From: PVC group bacterium
Lineage (GTDB): Bacteria; Verrucomicrobiota; Kiritimatiellia; CAIKKV01; CAITUY01
DNA: 64,000 bases
Assembly (NCBI GenBank): GCA_945870225.1
Contig: CAMBRF010000006.1
Span: 1-64,000 of the forward strand
Reading direction: 5' to 3'
Shown one piece after another: positions 34,375-41,787 of the stretch. The notes beneath the pieces were generated by a model. The model worked only from the letters and a program-made list of their open reading frames with translations. It was not told where the DNA came from and ran no database searches. A program made the position numbers and the translations under genes. Each line of letters begins with the position of its first letter. The stretch's first letter is position 1.

Positions 34375-35529
34375 ATGCACGTTGGCCTGAACCTCATGTT
34401 CCTCGTTCCCGGCGCCACCGGCGGAACGGAAATATACGCGCGCGAGCTGGCGAGGGCGCTCAGCTCGGAGCGGCCTGATATTCGCCTGACAGCCTTCATC
34501 AATCACGAGACGGCGGCTGTCCCGGATTCCCTGTGGGGGCCGGTAGTCGAGACGGTGGTGCTGCCGGTCAAGGTGACCAACCGGCTGGAATGGGTCCGGG
34601 GGGAACAGATCCTGCTGCCGCGCGCGGCGCGGAGGAGGGGGTGTGATATTGTTCACAGCCCCGCCAATACCGGGCCTGTCAGTGGTTCGTTCCGCCGGGT
34701 GCAAACCGTTCACGATCTGCTCTACCGGGCGGTTCCCGAATCGCACTTCGGGATCCGGGGTTTGGGGATGCGGGTGCTGGTTCCGTCGGCGGCACGGCGG
34801 GCGGATCGTATCATCACCGGGTCCCGGGCCAGTGCCGAGGAGATCGTTCAAACGCTCCGGCTGGACCGGGAGAGGGTCGATGTTGTCTATCATGGAGTCG
34901 GGGCCCTCCGGCAGGGTGCCCCGACACCGGAGCGGGCCCTGCGTGAGCGTCTGGGCCTCGGGAACCGCAGGATCCTGCTCAGTGTCTCCACCAAACGCGC
35001 CCACAAGAACCTGGTCCGCCTGCTCGATGCGGTGGCCCTGATCCCTTCGGAGCGTCGGCCGCTGCTGGTCCTGCCCGGGTATTCAACGCCGCATGAGGGG
35101 GAACTGCGGCGGCATGCGGCATTACTCGGCATTGAGCCCGACGTGCGTTTTGAGGGATGGCTTGCTGAGCCTGATCTTGAAGGGCTCTACGACGCCGCAA
35201 CGGCTTTCGTCTTTGCTACCTTATACGAGGGGTTCGGCCTGCCGGTTCTTGAAGCCATGGCCCGCGGGTTGCCGGTTGCCTGCTCCGATATCCCTGTGCT
35301 CAGGGAGGTGGCGGGACAAGCCGCCACGATGTTCAACCCGCTTGAACCCCACTCTATCAGCATGGCCATCGAGGGGCTGATGAATGACGGGTTGCTCCGC
35401 GAGCGACTCCGGGCGGCGGGTTTGGTGCAGTCCGCCGCGTTCAGCTGGGCCCGCACGGCCCGCAGTGTGGCGGCCACCTACGAGCGGACACTTGCCGGGG
35501 AACGTGGCGGCGTGTCACGCCGCACTTGA
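34375..35529 (+). CDS. GT4-family glycosyltransferase
   Basis: A 384-residue retaining GT-B glycosyltransferase. The N-terminal part opens with NLMFLVPGATGGTEIYARELARAL (the donor/acceptor loop GGTExY) and VQTVHDLLYRAVPE. The C-terminal nucleotide-sugar domain has LLSVSTKRAHKNLVRLLDAV, VRFEGWLAEPDLEGLYDAATAFVFATLYEGFGLPVLEAMARGLPVACSDI with the E-x7-E motif, and EVAGQAATMFNP. Cytosolic or peripheral at the membrane. It lies 82 bases after the deacetylase-DUF2079 gene, suggesting joint work in surface polysaccharide or glycolipid assembly. Donor and acceptor unknown. Confidence 0.9.
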   Translation: MHVGLNLMFLVPGATGGTEIYARELARALSSERPDIRLTAFINHETAAVPDSLWGPVVETVVLPVKVTNRLEWVRGEQILLPRAARRRGCDIVHSPANTGPVSGSFRRVQTVHDLLYRAVPESHFGIRGLGMRVLVPSAARRADRIITGSRASAEEIVQTLRLDRERVDVVYHGVGALRQGAPTPERALRERLGLGNRRILLSVSTKRAHKNLVRLLDAVALIPSERRPLLVLPGYSTPHEGELRRHAALLGIEPDVRFEGWLAEPDLEGLYDAATAFVFATLYEGFGLPVLEAMARGLPVACSDIPVLREVAGQAATMFNPLEPHSISMAIEGLMNDGLLRERLRAAGLVQSAAFSWARTARSVAATYERTLAGERGGVSRRT

Positions 35530-35560
35530 GATTTCGGACAGGTTTTGACACTCTCCCGTC

Positions 35561-36007
35561 ATGGCTGAACGTCTCCCACCGATTCGCAAAACCCCGGTCG
35601 AAATCCTTGCTGACCTTGTTGCCGGACATGCCGAAGCCCTGTACGGGGGGCCGGAGAAGGGGAAGAAATATCTCCTGACCTTCAGTGAGCGGAACAACTC
35701 GATTCCCAACGCCGTGAAGTTTTTCCTCTATGACCTACTGGCCGAGGATGCGTTCCAGGCCGGTGATCTTGAGACCTGCCGCGCCGCCGTGGCCCGGGCC
35801 GCCGACTACCTGCCGACGGCACAGGCGGAAACGCTTCAGCGCTTCCGCGAATATGGCCCAGCGATACGGATGTTCGAGCGCGGGATTGCGCTGGCCTTTG
35901 ACGACGGGGAGTTCGAGAAGGCGTTGGCATTATGTGACGAGGCCATTGCCCTCGGCCTGGGTAAGGTCTATGCCGCCAAGCGGGCCTCGATTGAGAGGTT
36001 GATGTAG
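35561..36007 (+). CDS. Small helical protein with TPR-like C terminus
   Basis: A 148-residue, all-helical-looking cytosolic protein. The C-terminal part (MFERGIALAFDDGEFEKALALCDEAIALGLGKVYAAKRASI) reads like one tetratricopeptide repeat plus a capping helix; an earlier AEDAFQAGDLETCRAAVARAADYLP may be another. No family name is recognised. It is two bases upstream of the ferredoxin-nitroreductase frame (20 bases before the start I chose), so they likely share an mRNA. Confidence 0.6.
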   Translation: MAERLPPIRKTPVEILADLVAGHAEALYGGPEKGKKYLLTFSERNNSIPNAVKFFLYDLLAEDAFQAGDLETCRAAVARAADYLPTAQAETLQRFREYGPAIRMFERGIALAFDDGEFEKALALCDEAIALGLGKVYAAKRASIERLM

Positions 36008-36027
36008 CCATGGATGGAGGAGTCGAT

Positions 36028-36858
36028 ATGCTTAATTTCACGGTTGATCGGACCAAGTGCAATCAGTGTGGTCAGTGCGTCTTCGATTGTCCCTCCCGGA
36101 TCATTGAACTGGCTGACGATAGGAGGCCCTTCATCCGGCCGGAGAACGAAGAACGGTGCATTCAGTGTCAGCACTGCCTGGCGGTGTGTCCCGTGGCGGC
36201 GGTTTCGATTTTCGGGCGTGATCCGGCACGGAGTCTTCCTCTTACGGCAGGCTCCTTTCCGGATGTTGAGAAAATGATCGCCCTGGTTCGTGGACGGAGG
36301 AGTGTGCGGCGGTATCGCGATGAGAATGTGGAACCTGCCCTGCTGCAGCGTTTGCTGGCCGCGCTATCGAATGCCCCCAGTGCGATCAACCGGCGAGCCC
36401 TGACGTTCACGGTGATTGATGATAAGGCGGTTATGAAAAAATTCCGTCAGAAGGCTTTGAAAGGGCTGGAAGAAGCCGGGAAGGCCGGACGCGTTCCCTC
36501 GCAATATGCCTACCTGATGCAGGCGGTTCCGGCCTGGACCGGGGAGGGAGTGGATATGATATTTCGGGGGGCTCCGCATCTGCTGGTGATTTCCGCCGCT
36601 CCGGAATCAGTTTGTCCGCAAGAGGATGTGAACCTGGCCCTGGCTTCTTTTGAGCTCATGGCCCAGAGCGCGGGCCTGGGCACGGTTTGGTGCGGTATGG
36701 CGAAGATGACGCTGGAAGTCCTGCCGGAGCTCAAGGCGGCCATGGGGCTCGTATCGGGGCATTACTACTACGCCATGCTGTTCGGAGTGCCGGCGTTCCG
36801 CTATGCCCGGACCGTCCAGCGGGATGATGCCGCCCGCGTCCATCGCGTGCAGATCTGA
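36028..36858 (+). CDS. Ferredoxin-nitroreductase fusion (4Fe-4S + FMN)
   Basis: The product has 276 residues from the ATG at 36028, with GGAGGAG seven bases upstream; a weaker ATG lies at 36010. Two 4Fe-4S ferredoxin motifs fill the N terminus: CNQCGQCVFDCP and CIQCQHCLAVCP (both Cx2Cx2Cx3CP). A nitroreductase-fold flavoprotein domain follows, with ALVRGRRSVRRYRDENVEPALLQRLLAALSNAPSAINRRALTF (FMN-binding RRSxRxY start). It probably passes electrons from a low-potential donor to a nitro, quinone or flavin substrate. Such fusions are common in anaerobes and fit an anaerobic host. Confidence 0.9.
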   Translation: MLNFTVDRTKCNQCGQCVFDCPSRIIELADDRRPFIRPENEERCIQCQHCLAVCPVAAVSIFGRDPARSLPLTAGSFPDVEKMIALVRGRRSVRRYRDENVEPALLQRLLAALSNAPSAINRRALTFTVIDDKAVMKKFRQKALKGLEEAGKAGRVPSQYAYLMQAVPAWTGEGVDMIFRGAPHLLVISAAPESVCPQEDVNLALASFELMAQSAGLGTVWCGMAKMTLEVLPELKAAMGLVSGHYYYAMLFGVPAFRYARTVQRDDAARVHRVQI

Positions 36859-36913
36859 GCCGCAAGAAAGGCCTCATGCAGCAATTATTTCCGGTGCCGG
36901 AGGGGGTTGGGGC

Positions 36914-37834
36914 ATGAGCTATGATCCGGCGTTGCATCATCGCCGAAGCATCCGGTTGAAGGGGCATAATTATGCCGGGGGCGGAGTGTATTTTGTCACG
37001 ATCTGCGCGCATCGGGAGGCGGGCAATATTTTTGCGCCGCCGGATGTTCGCGAGATGGTGGCCGGGGAGTGGAAAAATGCGGCGGGGGCAGTCCCTGTGT
37101 CCGCCCAAAATGAAGAGGGCACCCACAAGGGATGCCCGTACGTGGTGATGCCCGATCATTTCCATGCCGTGGTGCGCATTTCTGTAGGGGCAGGTCTTGT
37201 GCCTGCCCGTTCGCTGGGCGATGTGATTGGCGCATTCAAATCCCGGGTGGTGCATCGATACATGGCGGGTGTGCAGGCCGGGCTGTGGCCGCGATTTCCC
37301 GGAAAGATGTGGCATCGCAATTATTATGAAATGATTGTGCGTTCGGAGGAGGCGGAGCGGCGAATAGCCGAATATATCCGCATGAATCCGTGGAGGTGTG
37401 TGCAGGAATTGGGCGGCGGCTTCCGGGGCATCGGAAACCCGGCTCTTTGGAACGGGGAAAAGCTTGGGGTATTGTGCAGTCGCAATGCTCCGAAAATTGG
37501 CAGGCCGCCCCAATCCGATGTCTATTTTAGCGGATGGCATTCGCCGAAAGAGAAAGAGATACTGGACTGGCTGCTGAAAAACGGGCGGCGGGTGATTGCC
37601 TGCCCGGCATGGGGCATTGAGGATTCCGCCTTTGCGCCGGGCGTCCGTAACGCGCTCGAGGAAAACCGGATGCTGCTTTTGGAAATGCGGGATGTTTCCG
37701 GTAATCTGGTGGCGGCGGAGGCGCGCAACCGGTTTGTCATTGAGCACGCCGAGGCGCTGTTTACGCCCCATGTGACACGCGGCGGAATGCTGGACCGGCT
37801 GTTGAAGGAAGGATCAAAGGCAACTCCATTATGA
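36914..37834 (+). CDS. RAYT (Y1 HUH) transposase-like protein fused to a DprA-like domain
   Basis: A 306-residue two-part protein. Residues 1-165 match REP-associated tyrosine transposases: RRSIRLKGHNYAGGGVYFVTICAHR, VVMPDHFHAVVRI with the HUH His pair (H82, H84), NYYEMIVRSEEAERRIAEYIRMNPWR with the candidate catalytic Tyr (137/138). Residues about 174-297 (GNPALWNGEKLGVLCSR, FSGWHSPKEKEILDWLL, RVIACPAWGIED, EENRMLLL, ARNRFVIEHAEALFTPH) follow the pattern of stand-alone Rossmann-like DprA/Smf proteins that have 'SGfHSPxEke-LdxLL' and 'kRNRfVaaLAd'. DprA loads RecA on ssDNA; here the domain may bind the nicked or single-stranded substrate. Two REP-like palindromes lie inside the gene. The start has a GAGGGGGTTGGGG upstream. 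Confidence 0.8.
   Translation: MSYDPALHHRRSIRLKGHNYAGGGVYFVTICAHREAGNIFAPPDVREMVAGEWKNAAGAVPVSAQNEEGTHKGCPYVVMPDHFHAVVRISVGAGLVPARSLGDVIGAFKSRVVHRYMAGVQAGLWPRFPGKMWHRNYYEMIVRSEEAERRIAEYIRMNPWRCVQELGGGFRGIGNPALWNGEKLGVLCSRNAPKIGRPPQSDVYFSGWHSPKEKEILDWLLKNGRRVIACPAWGIEDSAFAPGVRNALEENRMLLLEMRDVSGNLVAAEARNRFVIEHAEALFTPHVTRGGMLDRLLKEGSKATPL
37117..37137. repeat. REP-like palindrome within the RAYT gene
   Basis: GGGCACCC and GGGATGCCC flank the loop ACAA; the 8-bp stem has one bulged base. It is read in frame as roughly residues 68-75 (EGTHKGCP). Confidence 0.65.
37188..37208. repeat. Second REP-like palindrome within the RAYT gene
   Basis: GGGCAGG (37188-37194), 7-base loop TCTTGTG, and CCTGCCC (37202-37208): a perfect 7-bp stem. 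It encodes about residues 92-99 (GAGLVPAR), a peptide I recall in other RAYT-like proteins carrying interspersed repeats. Confidence 0.7.
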
Positions 37835-37889
37835 CCGACCAAAACAAAAAACTGGGCAAGACCTCTGGGCCATTAGGAGGTGATTCGTT

Positions 37890-37961
37890 ATGAAAAGGAG
37901 CAGGCGACATGCATCGGTTCATTACTGTTCTAAGGGCGACCCGTCCCTGACATGGGTCTAA
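37890..37961 (+). CDS. Candidate 23-codon leader-type small ORF
   Basis: An ATG at 37890 opens 23 codons ending in TAA at 37959-37961. The peptide is strongly basic at its start (KRSRRH), with one Cys near residue 13. The reason for calling it is its ribosome-binding site: AGGAGGTGAT at 37875-37884 is fully complementary to the 16S rRNA 3' end, 5-9 bases from the ATG, stronger than that of any neighbouring gene. It lies between the RAYT gene and the convergent HEAT-like gene. No function is suggested; it may be chance or a remnant. Confidence 0.35.
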   Translation: MKRSRRHASVHYCSKGDPSLTWV

Positions 37962-37965
37962 AGCG

Positions 37966-40296
37966 TCATGGACTTTTTGTTGGATCGGCGAGAAACGGAA
38001 CTTTCAACTCCTGCAGGATGCGGTCACCGTATTGCCTGACCATATGCTTCCCGCCTTGATGCCGGAGCAGTTCGCGGCATGACGGAAGCGCCAGCGGGTT
38101 TGCTCGTCCGCTTTTTACCGGCGGAGTCCAGCAGTAACGTTCCTTCTCCTCGCCGCTTATGGTGCCGATTCCCTGGTAAGGCCAGTTGCTGTTCGTCTTG
38201 GTGTAGTGTTCCAGGAAGGGGAGGGCCTCCAGAAGTTCGTAAACGACCACGTAGTTGAAAAGATCGTGGTCGTAGCAATATCCCCAGTCCTGCCGGCGCT
38301 GCCGGACCCGCCGGAGAACGGCCTCCTTGGCCTCGCGTGCGTCGGTCTCAATGAGGAAGATGCTCATGCGCGAACTGTGATCGAGCAGGGAAAGGATCAA
38401 CGGAACATGAACCGGCTTGAGGGTTTTGGCCAGGTAATGGCCGAGAGGATTCATGCAATTGCAGTCGTTGTTGTTTACGTACGCCCATAACGCGATCGGG
38501 AGGCGGAGAGCACCGCCGTCATAGATCGCGTTGTCGCCTTGCGAACCCCCACTCACGTGCGCCTCATAGGCCAGATCGCCTTCCTTCAGGTCCTCCTGCA
38601 AGGCGCGGCCCGCAGCGGTGTCGTCGACAAGGAATTTCGAGTAGGGGTGGAAGAGAACCAAGCTCTTGAGATACACGCCGAACTCCTCATCCTTCCACTC
38701 CGCGCCCCGCTGCCGGGCGAGCAACGCCTCGGCGCCGGCCTTGCCGCTGGCCAGAAGCGAGCCGACGGCTCCGGTCCGGATGTCCAGCGGTCCGGCGTCG
38801 AGCCGGGCCGCACAAAGCGCATACCAGTCCTTATCCGGATGGGCCGGGAACGATTCACCGGTTGTCTTCTTCAAGGCGCGGAGGATCGGCTCGAGCCCTG
38901 AGCCGTTGCGCTGTATCGCTATCTGCTGTTCCAGTACTGGCGAGAGGTCATTCATGGAGAGGGTGACGGCGGCAGACCAGCATGGTTCGGACCATGTGAC
39001 CCGGCTGAACCAGGTTTTGTCGGACCGGCCGAGCACAAAAAGGTTGCGCCGCACGAGCGGTGCAACCGCCTCGCGATCCGTCGCGATCAGGTCGGCCAAT
39101 CCCTGTTGTTTCACGTCGAAATTGCATAAGCGCAGGATTTTGGCCAGTGAACCCGTGGGAATAGGGCGGATCTCCTTGGAACGTTCATCCTGGAGAAACA
39201 GCAGGCGCCCGATGAGGCTGTTTGAAAGCAGGTGGCACAAGGCATCGCGGGCCCGGCCGTCGGCCCTAGTGTAGGCCGCATACAGTGCATCGGCCCGGAG
39301 GTCGATCAGGCATGACAGCGCGTTGTAGGCGCCGAGTTGGGCCAGCGGGTCGGTCTCCTGATTGAGCGCCTTCAGGCAGCCGGCAATCCACTGCGCGTGA
39401 TCATCCGTCCCCGTTTCCTTTTTGCCCAGCAGAGCGCCCAGCCGTGCCGCTTCGGTCGCGATATCGGAATTCTCATCCTGGCTCAAGGCTTGAAGGCGAT
39501 CCTCGGGCATGTGCAGCAGGGCATAGGCGCAGATACGCAGACCCGTGAGCCGCAGTTCGTCACATCGATTTGTGGTCAGATTGACCATGGCCTGGGCCAG
39601 GTCGGGGTTGGCGGCAAAGAACTGGATGCCGCGGGTGCTCATCGTCTGTGCCGGGGGGGTGGGGTGGACCGCCCGTTCCAGTACGCCGGCAATCACCCGC
39701 GCCAGGAGTGTCCGGTAATAGTCCTCCCGCTGCAGTGCCAGCAGGTTGCACGCGTCCGGGAGAACGTGCTCCGGATTCAGTGAGTACAGGACATCGACAC
39801 CCGCCTCCATCCGAAGATGAGCTTCCAGCAACTGGCGGGCGACAGGTTGCCCGCCCTGATTGAGCCGTTCCAGTGTCGTCGGGTTCTGTCCCCCGGCAAG
39901 CAGCCTGTCGATCGCGGCCCAGTCCAGGGTCGCACGCACAGTCGGCCTCACCAGGTCCAGAACCTCGCGGACGTTGACCGCGATTTCGGGATCGGGGTGG
40001 TGCCGGTAGGTGGTTGCATTGAGGAGGTCGTACGCCGCCGTCCCTTCCCGTGTCAGGAGTTTCACGAGGTCTGCCCGGGCTGCCTGACGCTGCCCGTATT
40101 GAGCGGCGCCCAAGCCGGCTACGGCGGCGGCAATCCGTTTTGGCAGCGATTGAAACGCGGCGGCGTCCTGCGCCAGGATCGGCCTGGCCTGGGGCAAGGG
40201 AACAAAGACGCGCTGGTTTGCCGACGCAAGGGGGAGGCTCCCCACGAGGCAGAGAAGGGCCGCCCCATTCCTAGAAAGCGAAGGCATCGGTTTCAT
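37966..40296 (-). CDS. Large secreted helical (HEAT-like) protein, unknown
   Basis: The protein has 776 residues from the ATG at 40296 (alternative 40287), with a signal peptide (about 1-26, ending in ASANQ). The long mature part is mainly alpha-helical with irregular repeats, for example RQAARADLVKLLTREGTAAYDLLNATT and QLGAYNALSCLIDLRADALYAAYTRADGRARDALCHLLS, reminiscent of HEAT repeats. No catalytic motif is seen. Its start overlaps the end of the upstream gene by 26 bases, so the two are coupled and probably act together in the periplasm or at the surface. Not recognised as a named family. Confidence 0.65.
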   Translation of the reverse strand: MKPMPSLSRNGAALLCLVGSLPLASANQRVFVPLPQARPILAQDAAAFQSLPKRIAAAVAGLGAAQYGQRQAARADLVKLLTREGTAAYDLLNATTYRHHPDPEIAVNVREVLDLVRPTVRATLDWAAIDRLLAGGQNPTTLERLNQGGQPVARQLLEAHLRMEAGVDVLYSLNPEHVLPDACNLLALQREDYYRTLLARVIAGVLERAVHPTPPAQTMSTRGIQFFAANPDLAQAMVNLTTNRCDELRLTGLRICAYALLHMPEDRLQALSQDENSDIATEAARLGALLGKKETGTDDHAQWIAGCLKALNQETDPLAQLGAYNALSCLIDLRADALYAAYTRADGRARDALCHLLSNSLIGRLLFLQDERSKEIRPIPTGSLAKILRLCNFDVKQQGLADLIATDREAVAPLVRRNLFVLGRSDKTWFSRVTWSEPCWSAAVTLSMNDLSPVLEQQIAIQRNGSGLEPILRALKKTTGESFPAHPDKDWYALCAARLDAGPLDIRTGAVGSLLASGKAGAEALLARQRGAEWKDEEFGVYLKSLVLFHPYSKFLVDDTAAGRALQEDLKEGDLAYEAHVSGGSQGDNAIYDGGALRLPIALWAYVNNNDCNCMNPLGHYLAKTLKPVHVPLILSLLDHSSRMSIFLIETDAREAKEAVLRRVRQRRQDWGYCYDHDLFNYVVVYELLEALPFLEHYTKTNSNWPYQGIGTISGEEKERYCWTPPVKSGRANPLALPSCRELLRHQGGKHMVRQYGDRILQELKVPFLADPTKSP

Positions 40297-41689
40297 CGGC
40301 CGGCTTCTCCTCATAGATGTTGAATTCCAGCAGGCGCAGGGCGCCCAGAGGGAGGGTGATCTTTCCGTAATTTTCGCTTTGCCCCTTGATTTCGTCCTTG
40401 TCAATCCTGTCCAACTGGAGGGTCACCAGGCCCTTGTCGGAAAAATAGGCCCGGACATCCTCCTTGTTTCGGCGGGCCCGCTCGGACTTTTCGCCCGAGG
40501 TAGAAATTTCCGCGACTTGTGCCAGCGGAATGTCCAGCGCTGCATAGGAGGTCTCGAACTTTACGGTGTCGCCGATGATCGCCTTGAGGCGGCCGGATAT
40601 CTTGTCGTTGTTGGCCAACCGCACCATATCGTCTTTGGGGGGGAGGCGCGCGCCGACGGTCTCGACGGTCTTGCCATCCCAAGCCCTGATCGAAATGTTG
40701 CTGATCTTCAGGTCTCCATTGTTATTTGAGCGGAAGGAGAGGCCGGTTCCCTTGAAGGTGAGATCCGTCGGTTCCGTCCATTGGGAGACCCGCTTGCCAT
40801 TGATCAGCAGGGTGAAGGTCTTGAGGCTTTTGTCAACGAGCAGGTTGAATGTGGCATTCCGGCAGACGCCGTTCTGGAAGGCCTCGTAGTTGACGTTGCC
40901 GTCCAGGCTCCTCGAACCCGATGACCGCGAGATGCGTTGCAGCGAGATGGATGAACCGGAAATCTGCAGGATGTAACCGTTGGCGGGTTCCTGGAAATTG
41001 TCCGTGAAGAACATGAACGAGAATTGCGGGTAGGCGCTGCGCCAGGCGGCGTCAAACCGGATGTCGGCCGCGTCGGGCATGCCCGGGATGTCACGTCCGA
41101 GCGGATAGCTCTGCAGGGCGTACATCGCGCCGTTCTTAAACCGCCACATCGTCTGGTCCCCGTAGCCGCGGGGGACTGTCCAATCCGCAGGTTCGCCGGG
41201 ACCCTGGTAGATCAGCGCCGGGACGGCGAGGTTGGGGAGGATGGAGGCGATCATCAGGCGGCGGATGTCGATCTTGCCGGCGTACCAGGTGTCGAGCACA
41301 AGCTTGTCGGCATCCAGTGATACGATGTTGCCGGGAAGCATGTCGCCGTTGGTCAGATAGACGGCCGCTTTGCCGGGGGTGCCCGGTGTGATCTTGCGCG
41401 CGGCGAGTGTGGCGCGAGCTGCACTGGTGAGAGCGAAATCGATCGGCTTGTCGGCGCGGACGTGTTTCCACTTCAAGCCGTATTCTTCCGTCGATACGCC
41501 CAGCAGGGTCCCGTGAAGCTTGTCCTTGTTCAGGAATTCCAGGACGTCATCCGTCTCTGTGGTCGCCTTGTCGGCCACCATTTGAATGGCTGGCCGGTCG
41601 TTGATTGCGATCACCCGTTGGGCCATGGCCCTGCTGGTTAAGCACAGACCCAAAACTCCCACCACCGCCATCCATGTTGCCTGTTTCAT
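40271..41689 (-). CDS. Secreted LamG-like protein, unknown
   Basis: The protein has 472 residues. Signal peptide residues 1-24 (ending AMAQ) are followed by a long beta-rich protein. Segments LEFLNKDKLHGTLLGVSTEEYGLKW, GDMLPGNIVSLDADKLVLDTWYAGKIDI and NNDKISGRLKAIIGDTVKFET are three copies of a 'dxlxGxlxxvxxdxlxxet' strand pattern, as in beta-barrel or small-SH3-like repeats. Between them, WRFKNGAMYALQ to FTLLINGKRVSQWTE looks like a concanavalin-like (LamG/DUF1080-type) sandwich. This architecture is common in Verrucomicrobia and Planctomycetes. It heads a two-gene minus operon with the HEAT-like gene, overlapping it by 26 bases. Confidence 0.65.
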   Translation of the reverse strand: MKQATWMAVVGVLGLCLTSRAMAQRVIAINDRPAIQMVADKATTETDDVLEFLNKDKLHGTLLGVSTEEYGLKWKHVRADKPIDFALTSAARATLAARKITPGTPGKAAVYLTNGDMLPGNIVSLDADKLVLDTWYAGKIDIRRLMIASILPNLAVPALIYQGPGEPADWTVPRGYGDQTMWRFKNGAMYALQSYPLGRDIPGMPDAADIRFDAAWRSAYPQFSFMFFTDNFQEPANGYILQISGSSISLQRISRSSGSRSLDGNVNYEAFQNGVCRNATFNLLVDKSLKTFTLLINGKRVSQWTEPTDLTFKGTGLSFRSNNNGDLKISNISIRAWDGKTVETVGARLPPKDDMVRLANNDKISGRLKAIIGDTVKFETSYAALDIPLAQVAEISTSGEKSERARRNKEDVRAYFSDKGLVTLQLDRIDKDEIKGQSENYGKITLPLGALRLLEFNIYEEKPADETDAFAF

Positions 41690-41741
41690 AAAGCCATTCC
41701 TCCCGGGGTCGTGTTCCCTTGTTTTCGCCATACCTTTACAG

Positions 41742-41787
41742 GCGACAGTCTGTCGCAACGGATCCCATGTGTCAACCGGTGCTACAT
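41742..41787. repeat. Short inverted repeat and repeat-core copy at a stop codon
   Basis: GCGACAG-T-CTGTCGC (41742-41756) is a perfect inverted repeat. Thirty bases later CGGTGCTACAT (41777-41787) is an exact copy of the 11-base core of the dispersed palindromic repeat. On the minus strand its ATGTAG gives the final Met codon and the stop of the deiminase-family gene. The region separates that gene from the LamG-like gene. Confidence 0.5.

Noticed and set aside
36731-37771. A 346-codon reading frame on the minus strand opposite the RAYT gene
   Set aside because: It is antisense to a frame with clear HUH and DprA-like motifs, is His/Arg/Pro-rich and shows no recognisable domain, so it is a high-GC shadow frame.
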